This document shows positions 1-6,296 of a stretch of 10,466 nucleotides of DNA, piece after piece. The DNA comes from G020354785 sp965602045 (GTDB taxonomy: Bacteria > Bacteroidota > Bacteroidia > Bacteroidales > UBA10428). The position numbers and the translations under genes are program-made. The notes beneath the pieces were generated by a model, which ran no database searches, had not been told where the DNA came from, and was given only the letters and a program-made list of their open reading frames with translations. Numbering within the stretch: position 1 is the stretch's first letter; the number at the start of each line of letters is the position of its first letter. The stretch lies in NCBI GenBank assembly GCA_965602045.1, contig CBFCXR010000075.1, forward strand, positions 1 through 10,466, in the 5' to 3' direction.

Positions 1-120
1 TTCACTTGCGCAATGCTCGAGGGCCTTCGCTACGAGTCTTCACAAAGATTTATTCTCCAAATTTTTTGAAGGCCGGGATCAAATATTAATAGTTTTGCAT
101 TGGGCAGAAAATGCGTTACT
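1..120. other. G+C-rich non-coding edge segment with short inverted repeats
   Basis: This stretch lies downstream of the aminotransferase stop codon. The first 60 bases are about 47% G+C against roughly one third for the window. It contains the 8-bp palindrome TTGCGCAA (6-13), CTCGAG (16-21), and two inverted pairs: GGCCTTC (22-28) with GAAGGCC (68-74), and CAATGC (11-16) with GCATTG (97-102). Together these pairs could fold most of the segment into a nested structure. No reading frame here has a credible start or a recognisable protein. It may be the end of a dispersed repeat, a transcript 3' structure, or a remnant of a mobile element cut by the window edge. The nature of the segment is inferred; only the composition and repeats are seen. 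Confidence 0.3.
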
Positions 121-1179
121 CTATTTGCAATTCTTTAACGCCAGTTCAATCCTGTTCAATCCTTCTTCAATTTCTTTTGAATCCAGGGCATAGCTTAATC
201 TTATCCTGTCAGTTGATCCAAACCAGTCGCCTAAGTAAGTAATTACGTTGTATTTTGAATAAAGATCCCATACAAGTTTTGCCGGATTATTCAATTTTGG
301 GAAGACATAAAATGCGCCTTCAGGTTTCCACAAATTAAATCCGATATCACGCAGTCCTTTATATATGAGGTCTCTCCTACTACGCCAGATATTTTGCTGA
401 TTAAGTATATATTCTTTTGGTGCTTTTGTTGCTTTTAACGCCATATCCTGCGCTATCAAACTGGTATTCATTGAGGTGTGTGTTTTTATTTCAATAGCAT
501 CATTTACAATCTGCTGATCACTGCTCCATAAATACCCAACACGAACACCGCACATAGCATATGTTTTAGAAAAGGAGTTTATAGTAATAACATGATTACC
601 CTGAATATGATAGTTTTCCCTTTCGTATATTAAATCTTTATAAACTTCATCAGATATGATATAGATTTTCCTGTCCCTGGTTATATTTTCTATTTCTTTA
701 AGTGTTTCAATCTCTTCTATCCTTCCTGTTGGATTAGAGGGTGAATTTATAAGTACTACCTTACAATCCTTAACTTTCTTATTAAAGTCATCCATGTCTA
801 TTCTACCATCAATCAAATCAGTATAAACCGGTTCCATACCGGCATATATAGCAATTTTGGGGTACGAGTAATAATAGGGTCTCGGTAATAAAACCTTGCC
901 CCCTCCCATTGCCCTTAAAATTAAATCCAACGCCTCAGAAGCACCATTAGTAATTATAAAATTATCCGCTGTTGAATCAGGATATTCTTCTGTAAGAGCG
1001 TTTCTCAATTCAAGTTCTCCCTGTATTAAACCATATCGAAAATCATACCTGATATTTATATCCTCAACTACTTCCTTTGGCGGAGGGAGATCCGGTTGTC
1101 CGGAGCCAAAGCTTATTATGTCTTTTCCCTGTTTCCCAATAAAAATAGAAGGACTGCTTAAATTATTACTTATACTCAT
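121..1179 (-). CDS. Class I/II pyridoxal-phosphate aminotransferase
   Basis: This is a cytosolic fold-type I PLP aminotransferase of 352 residues that moves an amino group between an amino acid and a 2-oxo acid. Landmarks are in the expected order: the SGQPDLPPP segment near the N-terminus (26-34), NGASEAL around 78-84, NSPSNPTG (145-152) with cofactor-contacting Asn149, SDEVY with Asp177 and Tyr180, SFSKTYAMCGVRVGY with Lys205 as the Schiff-base lysine, and RIRLSYA with Arg327 as the likely carboxylate-binding arginine. It is somewhat shorter than the usual 380-400 residues, mainly at the N-terminus, but no catalytic element is missing. The ATG start fits because the conserved GxPD segment follows closely and a promoter lies about 70 bp upstream. 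It appears monocistronic. The amino-acid substrate cannot be told from sequence; aspartate-, alanine- or aromatic-type enzymes are all possible. Confidence 0.92.
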   Translation of the reverse strand: MSISNNLSSPSIFIGKQGKDIISFGSGQPDLPPPKEVVEDINIRYDFRYGLIQGELELRNALTEEYPDSTADNFIITNGASEALDLILRAMGGGKVLLPRPYYYSYPKIAIYAGMEPVYTDLIDGRIDMDDFNKKVKDCKVVLINSPSNPTGRIEEIETLKEIENITRDRKIYIISDEVYKDLIYERENYHIQGNHVITINSFSKTYAMCGVRVGYLWSSDQQIVNDAIEIKTHTSMNTSLIAQDMALKATKAPKEYILNQQNIWRSRRDLIYKGLRDIGFNLWKPEGAFYVFPKLNNPAKLVWDLYSKYNVITYLGDWFGSTDRIRLSYALDSKEIEEGLNRIELALKNCK

Positions 1180-1246
1180 TTGTCTTTATACCTTTCAATA
1201 AAAGTTAGAAGAATTTAATCTGATGTCTCAATAGAAACCAGGAGTG

Positions 1247-1278
1247 CAAAACTAACATGTATTTCAAGGACCTCCAAA
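1247..1278 (-). promoter_or_regulatory. Bacteroidota-type promoter for the aminotransferase
   Basis: Read on the minus strand, TTTG (1275-1278) is followed after 20 bp by TAGTTTTG (1247-1254). This matches the Bacteroidota primary sigma consensus TTTG-N19-21-TAnnTTTG at every specified base. Transcription should begin a few bases downstream, giving a leader of about 60 nt before the ATG at 1179. The placement also separates this unit from the terminated transcript upstream. Confidence 0.65.
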
Positions 1279-1338
1279 TTTGAATTGCCCTTTTTTATGA
1301 CGTTTATAAAAAATTTATCTTAATATCAGGATTAAAAT

Positions 1339-1366
1339 AAAAAAGCTATCAAAATTGATTGATAGC
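1339..1366 (-). terminator. Rho-independent terminator of the small-ORF transcript
   Basis: Arms GCTATCAA (1345-1352) and TTGATAGC (1359-1366) form an 8-bp perfect stem with a 6-nt loop. On the minus strand the stem is followed by six T residues (1339-1344) and more T-rich sequence. It ends a minus-strand transcript coming from about 1624 and lies upstream of the aminotransferase promoter, so something between 1367 and about 1650 is probably transcribed on its own. Confidence 0.65.
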
Positions 1367-1423
1367 CTCGTGGTTTTAAAAATTCTTTAATACTAACTAC
1401 AGAAGAAAATACAGTGATTTATT

Positions 1424-1624
1424 CTAAAAAATATGAAATCTTGTATTGTTGTTAACCCTCAGGCGATTTGGATTTCTTAAATAATCAGTAAGAAGCCCTC
1501 TAAATTTATTAAACCTGGTTCTAATTCCCTTCTTGTTTTTTTTAGACCATTTTAACATTAACCTAAGTCGATTAAAATCAGACCCTCTATTATGGTTTTG
1601 TAAAGTCCTGCTGTAAGTAATCAT
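1424..1624 (-). CDS. Small very basic hypothetical protein
   Basis: This ORF of 66 codons runs from ATG to TAG. I do not recognise the product. It has about 17 Lys/Arg residues, two Asp and no Glu, so it is strongly basic and could bind nucleic acid or the ribosome; no signal peptide or membrane segment is visible. Support for a real gene is indirect: the coding span looks richer in G+C than the very AT-rich flanks, a rho-independent terminator sits just downstream on the same strand, and a 12-bp palindrome lies 30 bp upstream of the ATG. Against it, ORFs of this length arise by chance in AT-rich DNA, there is no clear promoter, and the span could instead encode a small RNA ending at the terminator. 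Confidence 0.4.
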   Translation of the reverse strand: MITYSRTLQNHNRGSDFNRLRLMLKWSKKNKKGIRTRFNKFRGLLTDYLRNPNRLRVNNNTRFHIF

Positions 1625-1935
1625 TTCTAATAAATTATAATATAACTTTATAATTAAACGTTTAAATCAATAAATTGTTTAAAAAACATATGCTTTTTTT
1701 AAAAATACCGTAACAAATCTTTCTAAAATTCAATTATTAAACCAAAATAGTTGAATGATGAATATGATTTGATGTCGGGCATTTCAAGTTTTCAACAGAT
1801 TAATGAAAACTATTAACATACGGCCTTTTCATAAGCAGGAAATACAAAGATCCCTATAAGTTAATCCACAGTATGTATATAAATTCCAGTAAATAATTTT
1901 GGATTCTGTTAATGGAAAGAGTAATAAATGAAAAT
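1625..1935. other. Gene-free AT-rich intergenic stretch
   Basis: This 311-bp stretch lies between the small ORF and the SiaC-family gene. Apart from the palindrome at 1654-1665, I see no ORF with coding character, no clear hairpin followed by T residues, and no convincing TAnnTTTG element. It should contain the 3' end of the SiaC-family transcript and the promoter of the small ORF, but neither can be placed. Confidence 0.4.
1654..1665. promoter_or_regulatory. 12-bp perfect palindrome upstream of the small ORF
   Basis: TTAAACGTTTAA is fully self-complementary and lies about 30 bp upstream of the ATG at 1624, within promoter distance. Together with the shorter GTTT/AAAC repeat at 1677-1687 it could be an operator. 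Its A+T richness means chance is a fair alternative. Confidence 0.2.
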
Positions 1936-2310
1936 TTAAAACTCAACTATTTCAAATTCTATATCAACATTTTCCTTAAATTCTTCTCCAAGGTCATACA
2001 TATCTTCATCATCTTCTTCATAATACCAGATTACTTTAACCTTATTGCCGGTTTCCTGGACCTGTTCGAGCCGCATTAATATATCCTGTATAAGCTTTGA
2101 GGTAGCTGTATTAAAATAAATGTATTTAAACACAAATTCCGTACTTTCATTTGGGACCAGTTTATAATCATCAAGCCAATCAATTACGGGTTGATAAAAC
2201 GTAACTACATCTTCAGGTAAAGAACGGCCTGAAATTTCAAATATATTGTTATCTGGGTCAAAAAATACTTTAGGTGTATCCGTAGTACCTCTAATATCTA
2301 AGGGTTCCAT
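1936..2310 (-). CDS. SiaC family regulatory phosphoprotein (DUF1987)
   Basis: The 124-residue product matches the DUF1987/SiaC family in length and pattern: an N-terminal TPKVFFDP strand region (12-19), ISGRSLPED (26-34), a helix containing YQPVIDWLDDY (39-49), the FKYIYFNTATSK segment (61-72), and an acidic tail. In the characterised Pseudomonas Sia system, SiaC is an anti-sigma-antagonist-like regulator that is phosphorylated by the kinase SiaB, dephosphorylated by the PP2C phosphatase SiaA, and in its unphosphorylated form activates the diguanylate cyclase SiaD. The NTATS stretch (67-71) is the likely region of the phosphorylatable residue; the exact residue is inferred. No SiaA, SiaB or cyclase partner is in the window, so it stands alone here. 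The leader before the ATG is A-rich (AAAATAAAC) with no Shine-Dalgarno, as is usual in Bacteroidota. Confidence 0.88.
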   Translation of the reverse strand: MEPLDIRGTTDTPKVFFDPDNNIFEISGRSLPEDVVTFYQPVIDWLDDYKLVPNESTEFVFKYIYFNTATSKLIQDILMRLEQVQETGNKVKVIWYYEEDDEDMYDLGEEFKENVDIEFEIVEF

Positions 2311-2472
2311 GTTTATTTTCTTTCAGATTAAATAATATTGCAATAAATTACAAACTATCAATTTATTAATCTTTATTTTCTAATAGACTAAAATACATCA
2401 ATTTTAAATATTTTGTAGTTATATTTTTAAAAAATAATGAACATCTTCGTCAAACATTGTATAATTTTTTAT

Positions 2473-2485
2473 GTTTACAGTAAAC
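2473..2485. repeat. Short inverted repeat GTTTAC-A-GTAAAC
   Basis: Six-base arms flank a single central base, about 160 bp upstream of the SiaC-family start and about 75 bp past the AmrS stop. Neither strand shows a T run right after it, so it does not look like a terminator. An operator or a chance palindrome are both possible. Confidence 0.2.
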
Positions 2486-2558
2486 TTCTATAGTATTAAT
2501 GTACTTAATTATATAATTTAAACATTTTAAAGATGAGCTATATCCCATATTCTATGAG

Positions 2559-3566
2559 TTAGCATTTGATAATCATTGTTCCGCAACTTAAACACTTTCC
2601 ATCCTTGTCTATACCTGTTTTCTCAATAAAATAACCTGCTCTTCTTATAACAGTTATATTACACTTATTGCATTTTGTATCCTGGTAATCTTTAATATTA
2701 ATATTTCCTACAAAAACATAATTCAATTTATCCGAAGCAATATTATAAAGTCTTTCAATAATACCCTGACCGGTAGATTTAATATTCATTTGATAAGTAG
2801 GATGATATCTGGATAAATGCAAAACAGTATCTTTTCCAAGTTCGTCAGCAATCCATGTCACCATTTCTGTAAATTCTTTCTCATTATCATTTAGTGTAGG
2901 TAAAACCAGATTTGTAATTTCAAGATGCTTCCCGCTTTTAGAAATTCTTTTTAGAGTATTTTTCACAGGTTCAAGGCTGGCCGAAGAAATTTCTTTATAG
3001 AACTTGTCATTAAATGATTTTAGATCTATGTTAAAAGCATCAACATATTTCAATAATTCCATTAAGGGCTTTTCATTAATATATCCGTTTGATACTACTA
3101 CATTTTTTAGTCCCTCAGCCTGCATTAACTTTGCTGTTTCCAGCATAAATTCATACCACACAGTGGGTTCATTGTATGTATATGCAACACCGATGTTATT
3201 TCTCCTTGACCTTGTGAGTCTAAATATATCTTTTGGCTTATAAATGTTATTTGCCGGGAATTCTTCTGCTGATGTCTGGGATATCTGCCAATTCTGACAA
3301 CACTTGCATTTCATATTACATCCGATACTACCTAACGACAAAATTATTGAACCCGGGTAAAAATGATATAATGGTTTTTTTTCAATAGGATCAAAATTAA
3401 TAGCTGAAAGTCTGCCATAATTTTCGCTAACTAGCTTACCCTTAATATTTCTCCGTACATTACAAATACCTGTACTCCCATCCTTTATAATACAATTATG
3501 GGGACATAAGCTACAATTGACTTTCTTATCCAGCGTTTTATAAAATAATGCTTCAACATTATTCAT
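2559..3566 (-). CDS. amrS: AmmeMemoRadiSam system radical SAM enzyme
   Basis: This 335-residue radical SAM protein resembles pyruvate formate-lyase activase and matches AmrS in length and layout. An N-terminal cysteine module (Cys18, Cys21, Cys25, Cys35) precedes the conserved stretch FDPIEKKPLYHFYPG (58-72). The cluster motif is CNMKCKCC, with Cys83, Cys87 and Cys90 binding the [4Fe-4S] cluster that cleaves S-adenosylmethionine. AYTYNEPTVWYE (128-139) and NIDLKSF (179-185) are further family blocks. The C-terminus carries paired CxxC motifs (Cys299/Cys302, Cys325/Cys328) that look like a zinc ribbon. AmrS usually travels with AMMECR1 and Memo-domain proteins; neither is in the window. The reaction of the AmrS group is not well established. 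The gene diverges from the phosphatase-aldolase operon across 185 bp; the ATG is preceded by an A-rich leader without Shine-Dalgarno. Confidence 0.88.
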   Translation of the reverse strand: MNNVEALFYKTLDKKVNCSLCPHNCIIKDGSTGICNVRRNIKGKLVSENYGRLSAINFDPIEKKPLYHFYPGSIILSLGSIGCNMKCKCCQNWQISQTSAEEFPANNIYKPKDIFRLTRSRRNNIGVAYTYNEPTVWYEFMLETAKLMQAEGLKNVVVSNGYINEKPLMELLKYVDAFNIDLKSFNDKFYKEISSASLEPVKNTLKRISKSGKHLEITNLVLPTLNDNEKEFTEMVTWIADELGKDTVLHLSRYHPTYQMNIKSTGQGIIERLYNIASDKLNYVFVGNINIKDYQDTKCNKCNITVIRRAGYFIEKTGIDKDGKCLSCGTMIIKC

Positions 3567-3666
3567 AATTTGTTTATTTATAAGTTATATATTTATCAAA
3601 TAAGCGCAGACAGATAAAATTACATAAAATATAAAGTGCTGCAATAATAATAGTAAAAGAATATCA

Positions 3667-3685
3667 CAACATAAATTAACTGTTG
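3667..3685. promoter_or_regulatory. Possible operator in the divergent intergenic region
   Basis: CAACA (3667-3671) and TGTTG (3681-3685) form an inverted repeat with a 9-bp spacer in the 185-bp gap between amrS and the phosphatase-aldolase operon, just upstream of the probable -33 region of the latter. The arms are short, so this is only a candidate binding site. Confidence 0.2.
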
Positions 3686-3692
3686 ATAGTAA

Positions 3693-3725
3693 TATGTATT
3701 TAGAATTACAATTTTATTAAATTTG
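3693..3725 (+). promoter_or_regulatory. Probable promoter of the phosphatase-aldolase-reductase operon
   Basis: TAAATTTG (3718-3725) matches the Bacteroidota -7 consensus TAnnTTTG exactly. TATG (3693-3696) is a 3-of-4 match to the TTTG -33 box at a 21-bp spacing. The start of transcription would fall about 20 nt before the ATG at 3752. Confidence 0.45.
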
Positions 3726-3751
3726 TTAAAATTCAAAAAGTTATATTATAA

Positions 3752-4561
3752 ATGAGTTCCAACCTAAAAATCTCCGGCAGTCAGATAGAAGAAATTAAAA
3801 ATAAAAATGGATTTATAATTGATATGGATGGTGTTCTTTATCATGGTAATACTCTGTTACCTGGTGTAAAGGAATTTGTCCGCTGGTTAACAGATTCCGG
3901 AAAGAAATTTGTTTTTCTTACAAATTCAAGTGAAAGAACACCAAAAGAGTTACAGGAAAAACTCAGCAGGCTGGGTGTTGCAGTTAATAAGGATGTTTTC
4001 TATACCAGTGCACTGGCTACTGCAATGTTTCTTAACAGTCAGCAACCTAAAGGAAGTGCATATATTATTGGTGAAGCCGGGCTTATTAATGCACTTTATA
4101 ATATTGGCTATACAATGAATAATGTGGATCCTGATTATGTTGTTATGGGGGAAACCCGTTCTTATAGTTATGAAAGAATTGAACAGGCGGTAAACCTTGT
4201 AATAAAAGGAGCAAAGCTTATTGGCACAAATCCTGATTTAACCGGCCCAATAGAAGGCGGTATTGCTCCGTCAACAAAATCACTTATATCTCCTATTGAA
4301 TTGGCTACAGGTAAAAGTGCTTATTTTGTAGGTAAGCCCAATCCTCTGATGATGAGAATGGCATTGAAAAAAATAAGGTGTAACAGGGAAGAATCGCTGA
4401 TAATAGGTGACAGGATGGATACAGATATTATAGCCGGAATTGAGTCAGAAATAGATACTGTTCTGGTATTAAGTGGAATCACCAGCATGGAAACTATTAA
4501 TAATTTTCCATATAAACCAAAATATATTCTCAGCGGAGTTATTGACATAAAAGTTAAATAA
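3752..4561 (+). CDS. HAD-IIA family sugar-phosphatase (NagD-like)
   Basis: This 269-residue cytosolic phosphatase of the haloacid dehalogenase superfamily removes phosphate through a phospho-aspartate intermediate. All four motifs are visible: DMDGVLY with nucleophile Asp24 and acid/base Asp26, FLTNSS with Thr57, the GKPNP block with Lys195, and IGDRMDTDI with Asp220, Asp223 and Asp225 for magnesium. The cap between about 80 and 190 is of the C2 type that defines HAD-IIA enzymes such as NagD, AraL and eukaryotic phosphoglycolate phosphatase. These act on sugar phosphates or small phosphorylated by-products. It is the first gene of a three-gene operon, with 4 bp to the aldolase start, so a role in removing a dead-end phosphate or dephosphorylating a pathway intermediate is likely but inferred. 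Length and motifs are complete. Confidence 0.9.
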   Translation: MSSNLKISGSQIEEIKNKNGFIIDMDGVLYHGNTLLPGVKEFVRWLTDSGKKFVFLTNSSERTPKELQEKLSRLGVAVNKDVFYTSALATAMFLNSQQPKGSAYIIGEAGLINALYNIGYTMNNVDPDYVVMGETRSYSYERIEQAVNLVIKGAKLIGTNPDLTGPIEGGIAPSTKSLISPIELATGKSAYFVGKPNPLMMRMALKKIRCNREESLIIGDRMDTDIIAGIESEIDTVLVLSGITSMETINNFPYKPKYILSGVIDIKVK

Positions 4562-4565
4562 TTTG

Positions 4566-5201
4566 ATGAAAGAGGAAGACTTAATAAAAGCAAAGAAAGA
4601 AGTCGCCTATTTTATGAAGCGACTATATAAAAAAAATCTAACAACGACTTCCGGAGGTAATATAAGCTTCAGGTTTAACAATAACACAATTCTGGTAACA
4701 CCTTCAGAACTGGATAAAGCAAGGATAAAAGGCAAGCAGATTGGAGCTATTTCTATGGAGGGTAATAGTTTAGTCCCTGATATGAAACTCAGTATTGAAA
4801 CAGCTATGCATCTGGAGATATATAAGAAAAGACCTGATATAAAAGCAATTATTCATGCACATCCCCCGATTTCATCCAGTTTTACTGCAATGAATAAAAA
4901 AATTAACTGCTCTTTAATAGCCGAAGCCTACTTTATTTTGGGATCACCACAAGTTGCCCCATATGCACTTATGGGAACAAAATTACTTGCTGATATTGTT
5001 GCAGAAAAAGCCATACACACTGATACTATATTAATGCTTAACCATGGAATAATATGCCTTGGTGAATCATTACTAAGAGCTTTTAATAAGATGGAAGTTC
5101 TGGAAGCTGCTGCAAAAATGACTTTAATAACAGAACTAATGAAAGATGCCAGACAATTGACTCCTGAACAATTGAAAGAATTAGATAATTTAACTCAATA
5201 A
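4566..5201 (+). CDS. Class II aldolase/adducin family protein (fuculose-phosphate aldolase-like)
   Basis: This zinc-dependent aldolase of 211 residues is in the family of L-fuculose-1-phosphate aldolase and L-ribulose-5-phosphate 4-epimerase. Counting from the ATG, visible features are SGGNIS (29-34) and TPSELD (46-51) of the phosphate pocket, Glu78 at the position of the catalytic glutamate, zinc ligands His97 and His99 in HAHP, and the third ligand His160 in NHG. The usual product is dihydroxyacetone phosphate plus an aldehyde. A TTG lies directly before the ATG (TTGATG); I chose the ATG because it is the stronger codon and leaves 4 bp after the preceding stop. There is no Shine-Dalgarno, so translation may be coupled to the phosphatase gene. 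A methylthioribulose-phosphate dehydratase or an epimerase of the same fold cannot be excluded; an aldolase fits best with the kinase, isomerase and reductase nearby. Confidence 0.88.
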   Translation: MKEEDLIKAKKEVAYFMKRLYKKNLTTTSGGNISFRFNNNTILVTPSELDKARIKGKQIGAISMEGNSLVPDMKLSIETAMHLEIYKKRPDIKAIIHAHPPISSSFTAMNKKINCSLIAEAYFILGSPQVAPYALMGTKLLADIVAEKAIHTDTILMLNHGIICLGESLLRAFNKMEVLEAAAKMTLITELMKDARQLTPEQLKELDNLTQ

Positions 5202-5211
5202 ATTCAAGCCT

Positions 5212-6204
5212 ATGGATTATGTAAAATTAGGCAGCACTGATATTGCAGTCTCTGCAATTACTTTTGGTGCATGGGTTACAGGTGGTCTGTTCTGGGGTGG
5301 TGCAGATAAAAAACAGTCTGTAAAAGCAATACAAAAGGCAATTGACTATGGAATAACATCTATTGACACTGCTCCGGTTTATGGTTTCGGAGAAAGTGAA
5401 AATATAGTTGGTGAAGCAATAAGAGGTAATCGTAGTAAGGTACAGATCTTAACCAAATACGGACTTAGATGGGATTCAACCAGGGGTAAATTCTTTTTTG
5501 ATATAACTGATCATAAGGGAAATAGTCATGCAATTTACAGATATGCCGGAAAAGAGAGTATTTTGCATGAATGCGAGCAAAGTTTAAAAAAGCTCGGAAC
5601 AGACTATATTGATCTATACCAGATTCACTGGCCGGATACTACAACTCCGGTTGAAGAAACTATGGAAGCTGTTGACAAACTGATAAATGACGGTAAGGTA
5701 AGAGCTGCAGGAGTTTGCAACTATTCAGCAAAGCAGTTAATTGATGCCGGAGCAGCAATCGTTCTTAATTCCAACCAGGTGCCATACAGCATGGTAAATA
5801 GAGAGATAGAACGAGATGTTGTTCCCTATTGTATTGAAAATAAATTAAGTATTCTTGCATACAGCCCTTTGCAAAGGGGTTTACTTACCGGCAAGATTAC
5901 CCCGGAATATAAATTTAATCCCGGAGATCACAGGGCGGAAAACCCATATTTTACCGAAAAGAACCTGAGAAAAATAAATACATTTCTTGAAACTATAAAA
6001 CCGTTAGCCATAGATAGAAATATATCTCTGGCCCAGTTAGTAATTAACTGGACTATGCAGCAGCCAGGCATAACTTCAGTTTTAGTCGGATTAAGAAACC
6101 CGGAACAGGTAGATGAGAACATAAAAGCAGCTGAATTTAAGCTAAATAATGAAGAACTGGATATTATCTCCCGAGAATTAAAAAAACTTAAACTTAATAT
6201 CTGA
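5212..6204 (+). CDS. Aldo/keto reductase (YhdN/AKR11-like)
   Basis: This NAD(P)H-dependent oxidoreductase with a TIM-barrel fold has 330 residues. The catalytic tetrad is complete: Asp52 and Tyr57 in DTAPVYG, Lys82 in LTKYGLRW, His139 in QIHWPD. Further markers are GVCNYS (167-172), SNQVPYSM (187-194), AYSPLQRGLLTGK (216-228) and the cofactor-binding segment LVGLRNPEQVDEN (291-303). The pattern resembles Bacillus general stress protein YhdN, with an insert around residues 88-112. These enzymes reduce aldehydes or ketones to alcohols, or oxidise sugars. It follows the aldolase stop by 10 bp and closes the operon, ahead of a strong hairpin. Given its partner, reducing the aldehyde released by the aldolase is a reasonable guess. 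The family is too promiscuous to name a substrate. Confidence 0.9.
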   Translation: MDYVKLGSTDIAVSAITFGAWVTGGLFWGGADKKQSVKAIQKAIDYGITSIDTAPVYGFGESENIVGEAIRGNRSKVQILTKYGLRWDSTRGKFFFDITDHKGNSHAIYRYAGKESILHECEQSLKKLGTDYIDLYQIHWPDTTTPVEETMEAVDKLINDGKVRAAGVCNYSAKQLIDAGAAIVLNSNQVPYSMVNREIERDVVPYCIENKLSILAYSPLQRGLLTGKITPEYKFNPGDHRAENPYFTEKNLRKINTFLETIKPLAIDRNISLAQLVINWTMQQPGITSVLVGLRNPEQVDENIKAAEFKLNNEELDIISRELKKLKLNI

Positions 6205-6212
6205 GTTTATAT

Positions 6213-6257
6213 TGATGAGGCTGTCTAAAAAGGCAGCCTTTATAGACAGCCTCATCA
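6213..6257. terminator. Bidirectional terminator between convergent operons
   Basis: TGATGAGGCTGTCTA (6213-6227) and TAGACAGCCTCATCA (6243-6257) form a perfect 15-bp stem. Past one A-A mismatch the stem continues with AAAGG/CCTTT (6229-6233 and 6237-6241) to a 3-nt loop. An alternative plus-strand hairpin, AGGCTG (6218-6223) with CAGCCT (6234-6239), is followed by a short T run, and on the minus strand GGCTGCC is followed by five T residues. It sits 8 bp past the aldo/keto reductase stop and about 40 bp past the kinase stop, as expected for a shared terminator. Confidence 0.8.
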
Positions 6258-6296
6258 TTGTACAACAAATATTAACAGCCCATTAAGTCCTGCTTA

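Noticed and set aside
1..191. Open plus-strand frame running in from the window edge to about 191
   Set aside because: It overlaps the C-terminal coding part of the aminotransferase on the other strand and shows no domain; it is more likely a chance open frame.
896..1201. Plus-strand ORF of 101 codons opposite the aminotransferase
   Set aside because: It is the complement of conserved aminotransferase motifs, with proline/serine-rich shadow composition and no recognisable domain.
2559..3566. Annotation as pyruvate formate-lyase activating enzyme
   Set aside because: There is no PFL gene nearby, and the N-terminal cysteine module, FDPIEKKPLYHFYPG block and C-terminal CxxC pairs fit AmrS better.
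4321..4593. Minus-strand ORF of 90 codons across the end of the phosphatase gene and the start of the aldolase gene
   Set aside because: It is antisense to two well-supported genes and has no family-like sequence.
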